From the IMG/VR virus record IMGVR_UViG_3300013006_000027, positions 1 through 64,000 of that record: 64,000 nucleotides of DNA; one strand, given 5' to 3'. The DNA is from a virus. The stretch's first letter is position 1. Every line of letters starts with the position of its first letter. Shown here one piece after another: positions 1-9,600 of this stretch. The notes below the pieces were generated by a model. That model was not told the origin of the DNA, did not search any database, and saw only the letters and a program-made list of their open reading frames with translations. The translations under genes and the position numbers were made by a program.

Positions 1-2319
1 ACAACTACAGCAGGTCCAGGTACAACTACGACAACTACAGCAGGTCCAGGTACAACTACGACAACTACGGCAGCACCAGGCCCAACCATAATACAGTATA
101 CGTTAACAAATATAGGAACAGAAGGACTAACTATTCAGTCAATGACCTTCAACGATCCTCCAAATATAGGTCATATTGCTAATTTAATAAATTTAGGTGG
201 TTCTAGTGCTGAGACCGGTAATGCATCATTAGTCTATAACTTTCCCGCAAGTACAACACAAACTTTTACTCTAGATTATACTAATTCTGGAGCTGCCCCG
301 GGAACATATCTTGGTAATGTAATTATTGGCGGTAGTAATAGTACCAGTCAAACTATAAATAGTACCATTACGGTCGTTGGAGGAGGTACTACTTCAACTA
401 CAACAGCAGGACCAGGTACTACTTCAACTACAACAGCAGGACCATCACCATCTGGAGTCGGGGCTATATTTGGATTTGGTGCTGATGCCTCATCTGCATA
501 TCTTTCAACGACCAATCTAGTGTCTGCCACTGGTGTTGTTGCTGCTGATGTTACTAGTGTTGGCACTGGTAGATTTGGTCTAGCAGCAGCTAGTTATGGC
601 GGTGATAAAGCTATATTTGGATTTGGAACCGCTGTTCTCTTGTTTGTTCCGTTGCAAGATTGTAATATAACCAATCTAGTAAATAATCTTGGTGTTGTTG
701 CTACAGATAATTCTGGTGTTGGTACTGCAAGGGGGGGTCTAGCAGCAGCAGGATATGGTGGCGATAAAGCTATATTTGGATTTGGTGAAATCAATAGTAG
801 TGGTTATACCCCTGTAAATATGACCAATCTAGTAACTAATACTGGTGTTGTTGCTACCGACCAATCCGCATTAACTGGTACAGCAAGATATCAACTAGCA
901 GCAGCAGGATATGGTGGCGATAAAGCTATATTTGGATTTGGTCAGGATTTCTATCCAGGGACTGTCTTTTCAATAACCAATCTAGTAGATAATCTTGGTG
1001 TTGTTGTTGCTGACCAAACCGCATTAACTGGTACCGCAAGGCAAGGTCTAGCCGCAGCAGGGTATGGTGGCGATAAAGCTATATTTGGATTTGGCTCTAA
1101 TAGTAGTGGTTATACCACTGTAAATATAACCAATCTAGTAAATAATCTTGGTGTTGTTGCTACAGATACCACTGGTGTTGGTACCGCAAGGCAAGGTCTA
1201 GCCGCAGCAGGATATGGTGGCGATAAAGCTATATTTGGATTTGGTTATACCGGTTCTTCCTACACTAACATAACTAATTTAGTATCTAATACTGGAGTTG
1301 TTGTTGCTGATCAAACCGCATTAACTGGTACTGCAAGATCGGCTTTAGCAGGAGCTAGTCTTGGTAGTGCAGTCACACCTACAACTACAACTACTACAAC
1401 AGCAGCACCTTCTGGGCCTACACAGGCTATATTTGGATTTGGAAGTGATCCACTTAATGACGTTTCAACAACCAACCTAGTAGATAGTAATGGTGTTGTT
1501 GCTGCTAACCAAACTGCATTAACTGGTACTCCGAGGAGTGGTTTAGCAGCAGCAGGATATGGCGGTGATAAGGCTATATTTGGATTTGGTTATGCATACC
1601 CTGCAGGTAATTATTCAGTAACCAATCTAGTAGATAATCTTGGTGTTGTAGTTGCAGATACACCCGGTGTTGGTACTCCAAGAAGAAGTGTGGCGGCAGC
1701 AGGATATGGTACTGATAAAGCTATATTTGGATTTGGATTTACTGGCACTTCTGTTTCAATAACCAATCTAGTAAATAATCTTGGTGTTGTTTCTGCTGAT
1801 CAAGCCTTATTAACTGGTACTCCAAGAGGTAATTTAGCAGCAGCAGGATTTGGTGTTGATCAAGCTATATTTGGATTTGGAGTTACGGGCACCAGTACTA
1901 CTTTATCAACAACCAACCTAGTATCTAATACTGGTGTTGTTTCTGCTGATCAAACTGCATTAACTGGTACTCCGAGGGCTAGTTTAGCAGCAGCAGGATA
2001 TGGCGGTGATAAAGCTATATTTGGATTTGGTTTTGATAATGGTACTTTTACACCGCTTTCAGTAACCAACCTAGTAGATAATCTTGGTGTTGTTGCTACA
2101 GATACCTCTGGTGTTGGTACTCCAAGGTCTGGTTTAGCAGCAGCAGGATATGGTACTGATAAAGCTATATTTGGATTTGGTACTACTCTGAGTAGTAGTG
2201 GTGGTACTAAGGTATCAATAACCAATCTAGTAAATAATCTTGGTGTTGTTGCTGTTGACCAAACTGCATTGACTGGTACTGCAAGAAGTGCTCTAGCAGC
2301 AGCTAGTTTTGGTACCTAA
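1..2319 (+). CDS. Giant adhesin/tail-fibre protein, 5' end outside window
   Basis: The frame is open from base 1, so the true start lies upstream; the first internal ATG at 142 is only a mid-protein methionine. Order seen: Thr-rich linker (two TTTAGPG-type units), a beta-sandwich resembling ASH / choice-of-anchor-D domains (about 91-390), a second Thr linker, then two blocks of six about 49-residue repeats (463-1368 and 1426-2319) joined by a Thr/Ala/Pro linker. Each repeat opens with AIFGFG, has a short variable stretch, then a conserved TNLV..GVV..T(A/P)R..LAAAGYGGDK frame. Repeat length and count fit kelch-like six-bladed beta-propellers. Likely a virion receptor-binding fibre. The function is inferred from architecture; the repeat structure is read directly. 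Confidence 0.85.
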   Translation, partial: TTTAGPGTTTTTTAGPGTTTTTTAAPGPTIIQYTLTNIGTEGLTIQSMTFNDPPNIGHIANLINLGGSSAETGNASLVYNFPASTTQTFTLDYTNSGAAPGTYLGNVIIGGSNSTSQTINSTITVVGGGTTSTTTAGPGTTSTTTAGPSPSGVGAIFGFGADASSAYLSTTNLVSATGVVAADVTSVGTGRFGLAAASYGGDKAIFGFGTAVLLFVPLQDCNITNLVNNLGVVATDNSGVGTARGGLAAAGYGGDKAIFGFGEINSSGYTPVNMTNLVTNTGVVATDQSALTGTARYQLAAAGYGGDKAIFGFGQDFYPGTVFSITNLVDNLGVVVADQTALTGTARQGLAAAGYGGDKAIFGFGSNSSGYTTVNITNLVNNLGVVATDTTGVGTARQGLAAAGYGGDKAIFGFGYTGSSYTNITNLVSNTGVVVADQTALTGTARSALAGASLGSAVTPTTTTTTTAAPSGPTQAIFGFGSDPLNDVSTTNLVDSNGVVAANQTALTGTPRSGLAAAGYGGDKAIFGFGYAYPAGNYSVTNLVDNLGVVVADTPGVGTPRRSVAAAGYGTDKAIFGFGFTGTSVSITNLVNNLGVVSADQALLTGTPRGNLAAAGFGVDQAIFGFGVTGTSTTLSTTNLVSNTGVVSADQTALTGTPRASLAAAGYGGDKAIFGFGFDNGTFTPLSVTNLVDNLGVVATDTSGVGTPRSGLAAAGYGTDKAIFGFGTTLSSSGGTKVSITNLVNNLGVVAVDQTALTGTARSALAAASFGT
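463..2319 (+). repeat. Two blocks of six kelch-like blade repeats
   Basis: Twelve in-frame repeats of about 145-155 bp, each beginning GCTATATTTGGATTTGG. Six occupy about 463-1368 and six 1426-2319, separated by an ACT/ACA-rich Thr linker. The framework is almost identical at DNA level; the few codons after GGATTTGG and the two codons after the TAR/TPR motif vary most. Confidence 0.9.
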
Positions 2320-2327
2320 CTATTAGT

Positions 2328-2370
2328 ATTCATACGCATATTGGATCATTGTAACAAGTTTATTATGAGA
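2328..2370 (+). repeat. 43-bp 3' flank repeat, copy 1
   Basis: The 43 bases starting ATTCATACGCATATTGGATC just after the first fibre gene recur at 5758-5800 after the second fibre gene with three mismatches. No strong hairpin is visible. It marks duplication of a whole gene cassette, or a shared 3' UTR element. Confidence 0.8.
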
Positions 2371-2411
2371 GAATAGCAATATTATAAATGAATAATTATA
2401 TATTTACTATG

Positions 2412-2418
2412 ATAAATA
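2412..2418 (+). promoter_or_regulatory. T4-like late promoter (gATAAATA)
   Basis: GATAAATA, close to the T4 late consensus TATAAATA, lies 16 bases before the start codon of the second fibre gene. Confidence 0.6.
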
Positions 2419-2434
2419 TATAAAAGATGAATAT

Positions 2435-5400
2435 ATGGCAGCAAGACAATTTACATTAAGAAATGCTGGAACAAGTAGTTTAGTTATACAGTCAGTGACT
2501 TTTAATGGTCTTTCTGGCATTGGTCATACCGCTAATTTGGTAAATTTAGGTGGTTCAAGCACCGAGACTGGTAATGCAACGTTGTCGTATACTCTTGCTT
2601 CAAATACTGTGCAAACTTTTACAGTAGATTATTATGACGCAGGCGCCGGCCTTGGAACATATACCGGTAATATAGTAATTGGTTGTAGCAATAATGTCAG
2701 TTCAACTACTATATCTAGTACAGTTCGGATTAATCCAACAACTACTACTACAACATCTACTACTACAACATCTACTACTACAACAACCACACGAGCACCT
2801 ACTACAACAACTACACGAGGACCTACTACAACAACTACAACAGCAGGACCAGGTACAACTACAACCACACGAGCACCTACAACTACAACTACAACTACAG
2901 CAGCTCCATTATCTGGAGCTAGGGCTATATTTGGATTTGGTAGCAATGGCTCTCTTAATTTTCTTGCTATAACTAATAAAGTATCTGATACTGGTGTTGT
3001 ACAGACCGATATTACTTATCCGTTTAGTACTCCAAGATATGGCGCGGCAGCAGCAGGATTTGGAGGAGATCAAGCTATATTTGGATTTGGTCAAATTAAA
3101 ATTGCTAACGTCTTCATCCCGACTTCTATAACCAATCTAGTAGATAATACTGGTGTTGTTGCTACTGATACTGAGGGTGTTGGTACTGCAAGATATAGTC
3201 TAGCAGCAACAGGATATGGCGGTGATAAGGCTATATTTGGATTTGGTGAAACTAGTGGTCCTACCGTTGTCTCCATGACCAACCTAGTAGATAATACAGG
3301 TGTTGTTGCCACTGATACTACAGGTGTTGGTACTCCAAGGCGAAGTTTGGCAGCAGCTAGTTATGGTTATGATAAGGCTATATTTGGATTTGGCGTTCGA
3401 ACTGGTGGGGCGACTTCTATAACCAATCTAGTATCTAATCTCGGTGTTGTTGCTACTGACCAAACCACATTAACTGGTACAGCAAGGCAAGGTCTAGCAG
3501 CCGCAGGATATGGGTATGATAAAGCTATATTTGGATTTGGTTGGGATATTAATCTTATTTATGTTTCAATAACCAATAAAGTAACTAATACCGGAGTAAT
3601 TGCCGCAGATATTACTAGTGTTGGTACTGCAAGGCAAGGTCTAGCAGGATCAGGCTATGGCAGTGATACAGCTATATTTGGATTTGGTAGTTCCAATGGT
3701 CCTGTTTATTATTCAATAACCAATCTAGTATCTAATCTTGGTGTTGTTGCTACTGATACTGCTGGTGTTGGTACTGCAAGGTCGTTTCTTGCAGCAGCAA
3801 GATTTGGTGCTACTGTAGTTCCACCTAGTACTACCACAACAACGGCAGGACCACCAGCTGGACTTAATGCTATATTTGGATTTGGACGGGTCGATGGAGA
3901 TGGTTATTTTTCAATGACCAATAAAGTATCTGATACTGGCGTTGTTGCTACAGATACTACTGGTGTTGGTACTGCAAGAAATAGGTTAGCAGCAGCAGGA
4001 TTTGGCGGTAATAAAGCTATATTTGGATTTGGAGACCGCGGTGGTGAATTTGGTACTTCCATAACTAATACTGTATCTGATCAAGGGGTTGTTGCTACAG
4101 ATACCGCTGGTGTTGGTACAGGAAGGATGGATCTAGCAGCAGCAGGATATGGCAGTGATAAAGCTATATTTGGATTTGGACATGTCAATTTCGCCGAGAC
4201 TGAGTTATCAATAACCAATCTAGTAGATAATACAGGTGTTGTTGCCACTGATACTACAGGTGTTGGTACTGCAAGATATGGTTTAGCAGCCGCAAGTTAT
4301 GGCGGTGATAAAGCTATATTTGGATTTGGACAGGCCAATTTAATCAATGTTTCAATGACTAATCTAGTATCTAATCTCGGTGTTGTTGCTACTGATACTA
4401 CTGGTGTTGGTACTGCAAGACATTATCTAGCCGCAGCAGGATATGGTAGTGGTCAGGCTATATTTGGATATGGTCTAATCAGTGGTTATGTTTCAGTAAC
4501 TAATTTAGTATCTGATCAAGGGGTTGTTGCTACAGATACCGCTGGTGTCGGCAGTGCAAGGGGTTATCTAGCAGCAGCAGGATTTGGTGGCGATCAGGCT
4601 ATTTTTGGATTTGGAACTGTTTCTGGCGGCGGTTCTGGTACTGCAATAACTAATCTAGTAAATAATCTCGGTGTTGTTGCTACTGATACAGCCGGTGTTG
4701 GTACTGGAAGATGGGGACTAGCAGCAGCAAGTTATGGCAGTGGATCCGCACCAATCAATACCACGACTACAACCACATCAGGATCTACAACTACTAGTAC
4801 AACCACATCAGGATCTACAACTACTAGTACAACCACATCAGGATCTACAACTACGACAACGGCAGCACCATCAACTGGATTTAGAGCTATATTTGGATTT
4901 GGGTATGTTTCATTTAGTACTAATATAACTAATCTAGTATCTAATACTGGTGTTGTTTCTACAGATACCGCTGGTGTTGGTACTGAAAGGGAAAGTCTAG
5001 CAGCAGCCGGGTATGGTGGTGATCGAGCTATATTTGGATTTGGAATAGATACGTCTGGGTACCTGTCGATGACTAATCTAGTATCTAATACTGGTGTTGT
5101 TGCTACTGATACTACTGGTGTTGGTACTACAAGATATTATCTAGCAGCAGCAGGATATGGCGGTGATAAAGCTATATTTGGATTTGGTACTACTGGTAGT
5201 AGAACTAATATAACCAACCTAGTATCTAATACTGGTGTTGTTGCGACAGATACCGCTGGTGTTGGTACTGCATTAAGTACTCTAGCAGCAGCCGGGTATG
5301 GTTATGATAAGGCTATATTTGGATTTGGAGTGGATACCTTATTTGTTACAGTTTCAATAACTAGTCTATTTTCTAATACTGGCATTTTTGTTAGTGAATC

Positions 5401-5749
5401 TACAAGTGTTGGTACTGCAAGGGAAAGTCTAGCAGCAGCAGGATTTGGAGGAGATCAAGCTATATTTGGATTTGGGTACTTGGGCGGTACCGGGGATTTG
5501 TCAATAACCAATCTAGTGTCTAATCTTGGTGTTGTTGCTGCTGACCAAACTGCATTAAATGGTTCTCCAAGATATAATCTAGCGGCAGCAGGGTATGGCG
5601 GTGATAAGGCTATATTTGGATATGGAAGAGCCTTTGGCGCCATTACCAACGTAACCAATCTAGTATCTAATCTTGGTGTTGTTGCTACAGATACTCTTGG
5701 TGTTGGTACTGCACGAGAACGTCTAGCAGCAGCAGGATATGGCACTTGA
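2435..5749 (+). CDS. Giant adhesin/tail-fibre protein with 18 propeller blades
   Basis: 1104 residues. The N-terminal about 105 residues are a beta-sandwich paralogous to the one in the first fibre gene (shared pattern IQSVTF..IGHTANLVNLGGSS). A Thr/Arg-rich linker follows, then three blocks of six AIFGFG repeats starting at bases 2924, 3869 and 4886. Linkers between blocks are Thr/Ser/Pro rich; the last contains three TTTSTTTSGS-like units. Eighteen blades in 6+6+6 fits three six-bladed kelch-like propellers. A late promoter precedes the start; the SD is weak (AAAGATG). Probable receptor-binding structural protein; exact placement on the virion is unknown. Confidence 0.88.
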   Translation: MAARQFTLRNAGTSSLVIQSVTFNGLSGIGHTANLVNLGGSSTETGNATLSYTLASNTVQTFTVDYYDAGAGLGTYTGNIVIGCSNNVSSTTISSTVRINPTTTTTTSTTTTSTTTTTTRAPTTTTTRGPTTTTTTAGPGTTTTTRAPTTTTTTTAAPLSGARAIFGFGSNGSLNFLAITNKVSDTGVVQTDITYPFSTPRYGAAAAGFGGDQAIFGFGQIKIANVFIPTSITNLVDNTGVVATDTEGVGTARYSLAATGYGGDKAIFGFGETSGPTVVSMTNLVDNTGVVATDTTGVGTPRRSLAAASYGYDKAIFGFGVRTGGATSITNLVSNLGVVATDQTTLTGTARQGLAAAGYGYDKAIFGFGWDINLIYVSITNKVTNTGVIAADITSVGTARQGLAGSGYGSDTAIFGFGSSNGPVYYSITNLVSNLGVVATDTAGVGTARSFLAAARFGATVVPPSTTTTTAGPPAGLNAIFGFGRVDGDGYFSMTNKVSDTGVVATDTTGVGTARNRLAAAGFGGNKAIFGFGDRGGEFGTSITNTVSDQGVVATDTAGVGTGRMDLAAAGYGSDKAIFGFGHVNFAETELSITNLVDNTGVVATDTTGVGTARYGLAAASYGGDKAIFGFGQANLINVSMTNLVSNLGVVATDTTGVGTARHYLAAAGYGSGQAIFGYGLISGYVSVTNLVSDQGVVATDTAGVGSARGYLAAAGFGGDQAIFGFGTVSGGGSGTAITNLVNNLGVVATDTAGVGTGRWGLAAASYGSGSAPINTTTTTTSGSTTTSTTTSGSTTTSTTTSGSTTTTTAAPSTGFRAIFGFGYVSFSTNITNLVSNTGVVSTDTAGVGTERESLAAAGYGGDRAIFGFGIDTSGYLSMTNLVSNTGVVATDTTGVGTTRYYLAAAGYGGDKAIFGFGTTGSRTNITNLVSNTGVVATDTAGVGTALSTLAAAGYGYDKAIFGFGVDTLFVTVSITSLFSNTGIFVSESTSVGTARESLAAAGFGGDQAIFGFGYLGGTGDLSITNLVSNLGVVAADQTALNGSPRYNLAAAGYGGDKAIFGYGRAFGAITNVTNLVSNLGVVATDTLGVGTARERLAAAGYGT
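2924..5746 (+). repeat. Three blocks of six kelch-like blade repeats
   Basis: Eighteen in-frame AIFGFG/AIFGYG repeats. Block boundaries are set by Thr-rich linkers near 3817-3868 and 4741-4885. One blade (about 5323-5460) has a diverged frame (ITSLFSNTGIFVSES). Confidence 0.9.
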
Positions 5750-5757
5750 TTATCTTT

Positions 5758-5800
5758 ATTCATACGCATATTGGATCATTCTAACAAGTTTGATATGAGA
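5758..5800 (+). repeat. 43-bp 3' flank repeat, copy 2
   Basis: Second copy of the element at 2328-2370, with 40 of 43 bases identical, again directly after a fibre-gene stop codon. Confidence 0.8.
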
Positions 5801-5920
5801 AAAATATGTTTCATGACTTTTAGATAGGCATATATATTCAATACAGCAAGGATCAATTCATATCATTTCTCTAAAAAGATATGCTATTGTCAATGCTAAC
5901 TTTTTATATAAGGAATATAT

Positions 5921-6562
5921 ATGCCATCAAAATTTAACTCTGAATTTAATTACCGTTACCTGGTCAACGGCGAAACACCTTGGGAAAAAATCAAAATCCT
6001 TAAAGGATTTTTGGAAGGTAGAAAACGTGCTGCTTGTTTGGAAGAAGTTGCCGCAAAAAAACGTTTGGCAAAAGAACTAGAATTGGAAAACTGCAAAAAT
6101 AACAATGCATTACCCCATGTTATCTTAAATTTAGAAGCAGAACTCTTAGAATCTAAATCTTTTGATGAAGGACAAAATGAAGCATGGGAATTAAATCGAC
6201 AAGAAATTGCATTTTTAGAAAGTTTTCTAGCAGAAATATATGAGGTCGCTGAACAAACTAGAATTCCCGGTTATACAGATGAACAAATGTTTGAAGCAAA
6301 TGCTGCATACGAGTTTACTGTTATGCTTGGAAAAGAAATTCAAGCAGAAATTATTGCAAATGGTCGACCATCACCTGCAAAATTAAGAAATGCTATGTCA
6401 AATCCATATACATTTGAAACTTTGAAGAGAGTAGGACTAGTTCCACAAGAAGCAGTCTTATTAGATACTACTGTTCAAAATCCATTAGAGTTGGCATTTA
6501 ATGAAGTTGTTACTGAAACTAAAAATTTACAAATTCAACATAGTAACGTAAAAACAGAGTAA
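5921..6562 (+). CDS. Hypothetical protein between fibre genes
   Basis: 213 residues, hydrophilic and largely helical by composition (many Glu/Lys/Leu), no signal peptide or membrane segment. AAGGA sits seven bases before the ATG. It lies between the second and third adhesin genes, so a chaperone, assembly or hinge role for the fibres is possible, but no diagnostic motif was recognised. The 170-bp gap before it carries the 43-bp repeat and no ATAAATA box. Confidence 0.75.
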   Translation: MPSKFNSEFNYRYLVNGETPWEKIKILKGFLEGRKRAACLEEVAAKKRLAKELELENCKNNNALPHVILNLEAELLESKSFDEGQNEAWELNRQEIAFLESFLAEIYEVAEQTRIPGYTDEQMFEANAAYEFTVMLGKEIQAEIIANGRPSPAKLRNAMSNPYTFETLKRVGLVPQEAVLLDTTVQNPLELAFNEVVTETKNLQIQHSNVKTE

Positions 6563-6625
6563 TCTTTGTACCTAAAAATCATTTGGTATAAAGATGTACT
6601 GTGCAGGTAAGATAATATAAATTTG

Positions 6626-6632
6626 ATAAATA
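6626..6632 (+). promoter_or_regulatory. T4-like late promoter (gATAAATA)
   Basis: GATAAATA 28 bases before the start codon of the third fibre gene; AGGAA is the likely SD of that gene. Confidence 0.6.
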
Positions 6633-6660
6633 TTCATAGAATATATTTCAGGAATATCCA

Positions 6661-9600
6661 ATGACCTATGCACAGTACAATCTTATAGAAGCATCTGATT
6701 TCAATGCCCTAATTGGTAACAATCCTGGTAATACAGCAAATACACTTAACACTACATGGGCCGTTGGTAACGGTAACGCTGGTTACGGACAGCAGCAGGT
6801 AGCAAATGTTGCTATAGGATATACTGTTGCTAATATTGATTGGGCTACTTTAATTAATAATACCGCAAACTCAGCGGCTCATCAAGGTTCTACAATTACT
6901 AGTGTTACTCCACCTTCTGGCGGAAATACTATAGCATATATTGCTGCGGTTACAAATAATTTAACTACAATTTATAATAATCGTCTTAATGCAGTAGCGC
7001 AAGGGCTGATCCCTGCATCTAACACTGTTACTAGTGGTAACACGTGGACTAGTAATATAGTATTCACTCAGACAGCATCTTTTGCGAATGGTGATGCGGC
7101 TCGATACTTTTTTAATGCAGGTGGACAGTTAGTTATTACCTGTGCTCATCCAACTGGTAGTACAATTAACAATATATTCCATGGTTTAGCTGCAAACATA
7201 GGCAATGTTACATTAAGTTCACCTACAACAGGTGTTATAAATGTTGCCGGTAATTCGTTTAGTGGTATTAGTAAATTAGGAGGAAGTGGACAAACACCTA
7301 GTATACTTACTAACAATGGGTATTATGCGTTGACAACTAGTAACGCAAATGTATTTACACAAATTGATGGTGTGGATTCTACTTTTAGTTCTAGCTATAT
7401 TAATATAAAAGTTAAATCTAATGGAACTCAAGGTAGTTACGGAGATGCAGGAAATGTTATAACATTCTATACTACATGGCAGGAACTACCAGTTGGTACG
7501 ACAGTATCAGCAGGTACGGCAACTACGCTAACTGCGATTTATCCATCAAGTAATAATATTGCCAACACTTGGGGTACGGTAACTGTTCAAGGATCATCAC
7601 CGATCACACCAACAACTACTACTACAACTACAACAGGCCCGGGCACTACAACTACAACTACAGCAGCTCCATCACCAGCTCCAGCTGGATCTGCTATATT
7701 TGGATTTGGATTTGGTACTAAACCGAGTGGTCAAGGTGCACTCAACATGACCAATCTAGTAAATTATTTTGGTGTTGTTGCTACAGATACCACTGGTGTT
7801 GGTACTGAAAGATCTGGTCTAGCAGCAGCAGGATATGGTGTTGGTCAGGCTATATTTGGATTTGGTTACACCGGTGGTGGTACTTATTTTTCGATCACCA
7901 ATCTAGTATCTAGTGCTGGTGTTGTTGCTACAGATACGACTGGTGTTGGTACTGCAAGGCGAGAACTAGCAGCAGCAGGATATGGTAGTGGTCAGGCTAT
8001 ATTTGGATTTGGTGAAGACGCCGGCTCGGTTGCCGTTTCAATAACCAACCTAGTAGATAATACAGGTGTTGTTGCTACTGATACTACTGGTGTTGGTACT
8101 GCAAGGAATGGACTAGCAGCAGCCGAATATGGTGTTGGTCAGGCTATATTTGGATTTGGAAGTTCTTCTGGTGGGTATTATACGAATATAACCAATCTAG
8201 TAAATAATCTTGGTGTTGTTGCTACTGACCAAACTGCATTAACTGGTACTATAAGATCTAGACTAGCAGCCGCAGGATATGGCGGTAATAAAGCTATATT
8301 TGGATTTGGAAATGATGGGGTATCTCATGTTTCAATTACCAATCTAGTATCTAATCTTGGTGTTGTTGCTGCTAACCAAACCGCATTAACTGGCACAGCA
8401 AGATCTAATCTAGCAGCAGCAGGATATGGTGGTGATAAAGCAATATTTGGATTTGGAGCTTTTGGTAGCGGTTTAACCCGAACTTCTATAACCAATCTAG
8501 TATCTAATCTTGGTGTTGTTGCTGCTGATGTTACTGGGGTTGGTACTGCAAGGCAGGACCTTGCAGCAGCAGGATATGGTAGTGGACCCCCACCATTGAC
8601 TACAACTACAACTACAGCAGCTCCAACACCTACACCTGGATCTGCTATATTTGGATTTGGATTGAATAATGTCGGCGATGAAACATCAATAACCAATCTA
8701 GTAAATAATAACGGTGTCGTTAGTAATGATGTTACTAGTGTTGGTACTGCAAGGCGAAGTCCAGCAGCGGCAGGATATGGCACTGATAAGGCTATATTTG
8801 GATTTGGATTTGCAAATCTACTAAGTTACATCGCAATAACTAATCTAGTATCTAATCTTGGTGTGGTTGCCACAGATACTGCTGGTGTTGGTACTCCAAG
8901 ATCTGCTTTAGCAGCAGCAGGATATGGTGGTGATAAAGCTATATTTGGATTTGGTAATGATAATAGTGGTGCACCTTTTTCAATGACCAATCTAGTAAAT
9001 AATCTTGGTGTGGTTGCTGCTGATACCACTGGTGTTGGTACGGCAAGATATGGTCTAGCAGCAGCAGGATTTGGTGTTGGTCAAGCTATATTTGGATTTG
9101 GAAATACTGGCATTGCTGTTTCAATAACCAATCTAGTAGATAATAACGGTGTTATTGTTTCTGAAACTGCTGGTGTTGGTACTGCAAGATATGGTCTAGC
9201 AGCAGCAGGGTATGATAGTGATAAAGCTATATTTGGATTTGGTAGATCATCTAGTTTAACATCAATAACCAATAAAGTATCTAATCTTGGTGTCGTGCAG
9301 GCTGATGTTACCAATCTTAGCTCTACAGCAAGAGATGCTCTAGCAGCAGCAGGATACGGTAGTGGTCAAGCTATATTTGGATTTGGTAGAGTAGGCCCCT
9401 TATCGGGAACTGCTTCGGTTCGAATAATCAATCTAGTAAATAACCTAGGTACTATTGTTAGTGAATCTGCTGGTGTTGGTACTCCAAGGTCTGGACTAGC
9501 AGCAGCAGGGTATGGTGGTGTACCTCCTTCGCCACCTACAACTACAACTACAACTACAATAGGCCCAGGCACTACAACTACTACTACAACCGCAAGTCCA

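Noticed and set aside
2679-2972. Gln/Leu-rich frame over the Thr linker
   Set aside because: It is the +1 reading of ACT/ACA triplets inside the fibre gene.
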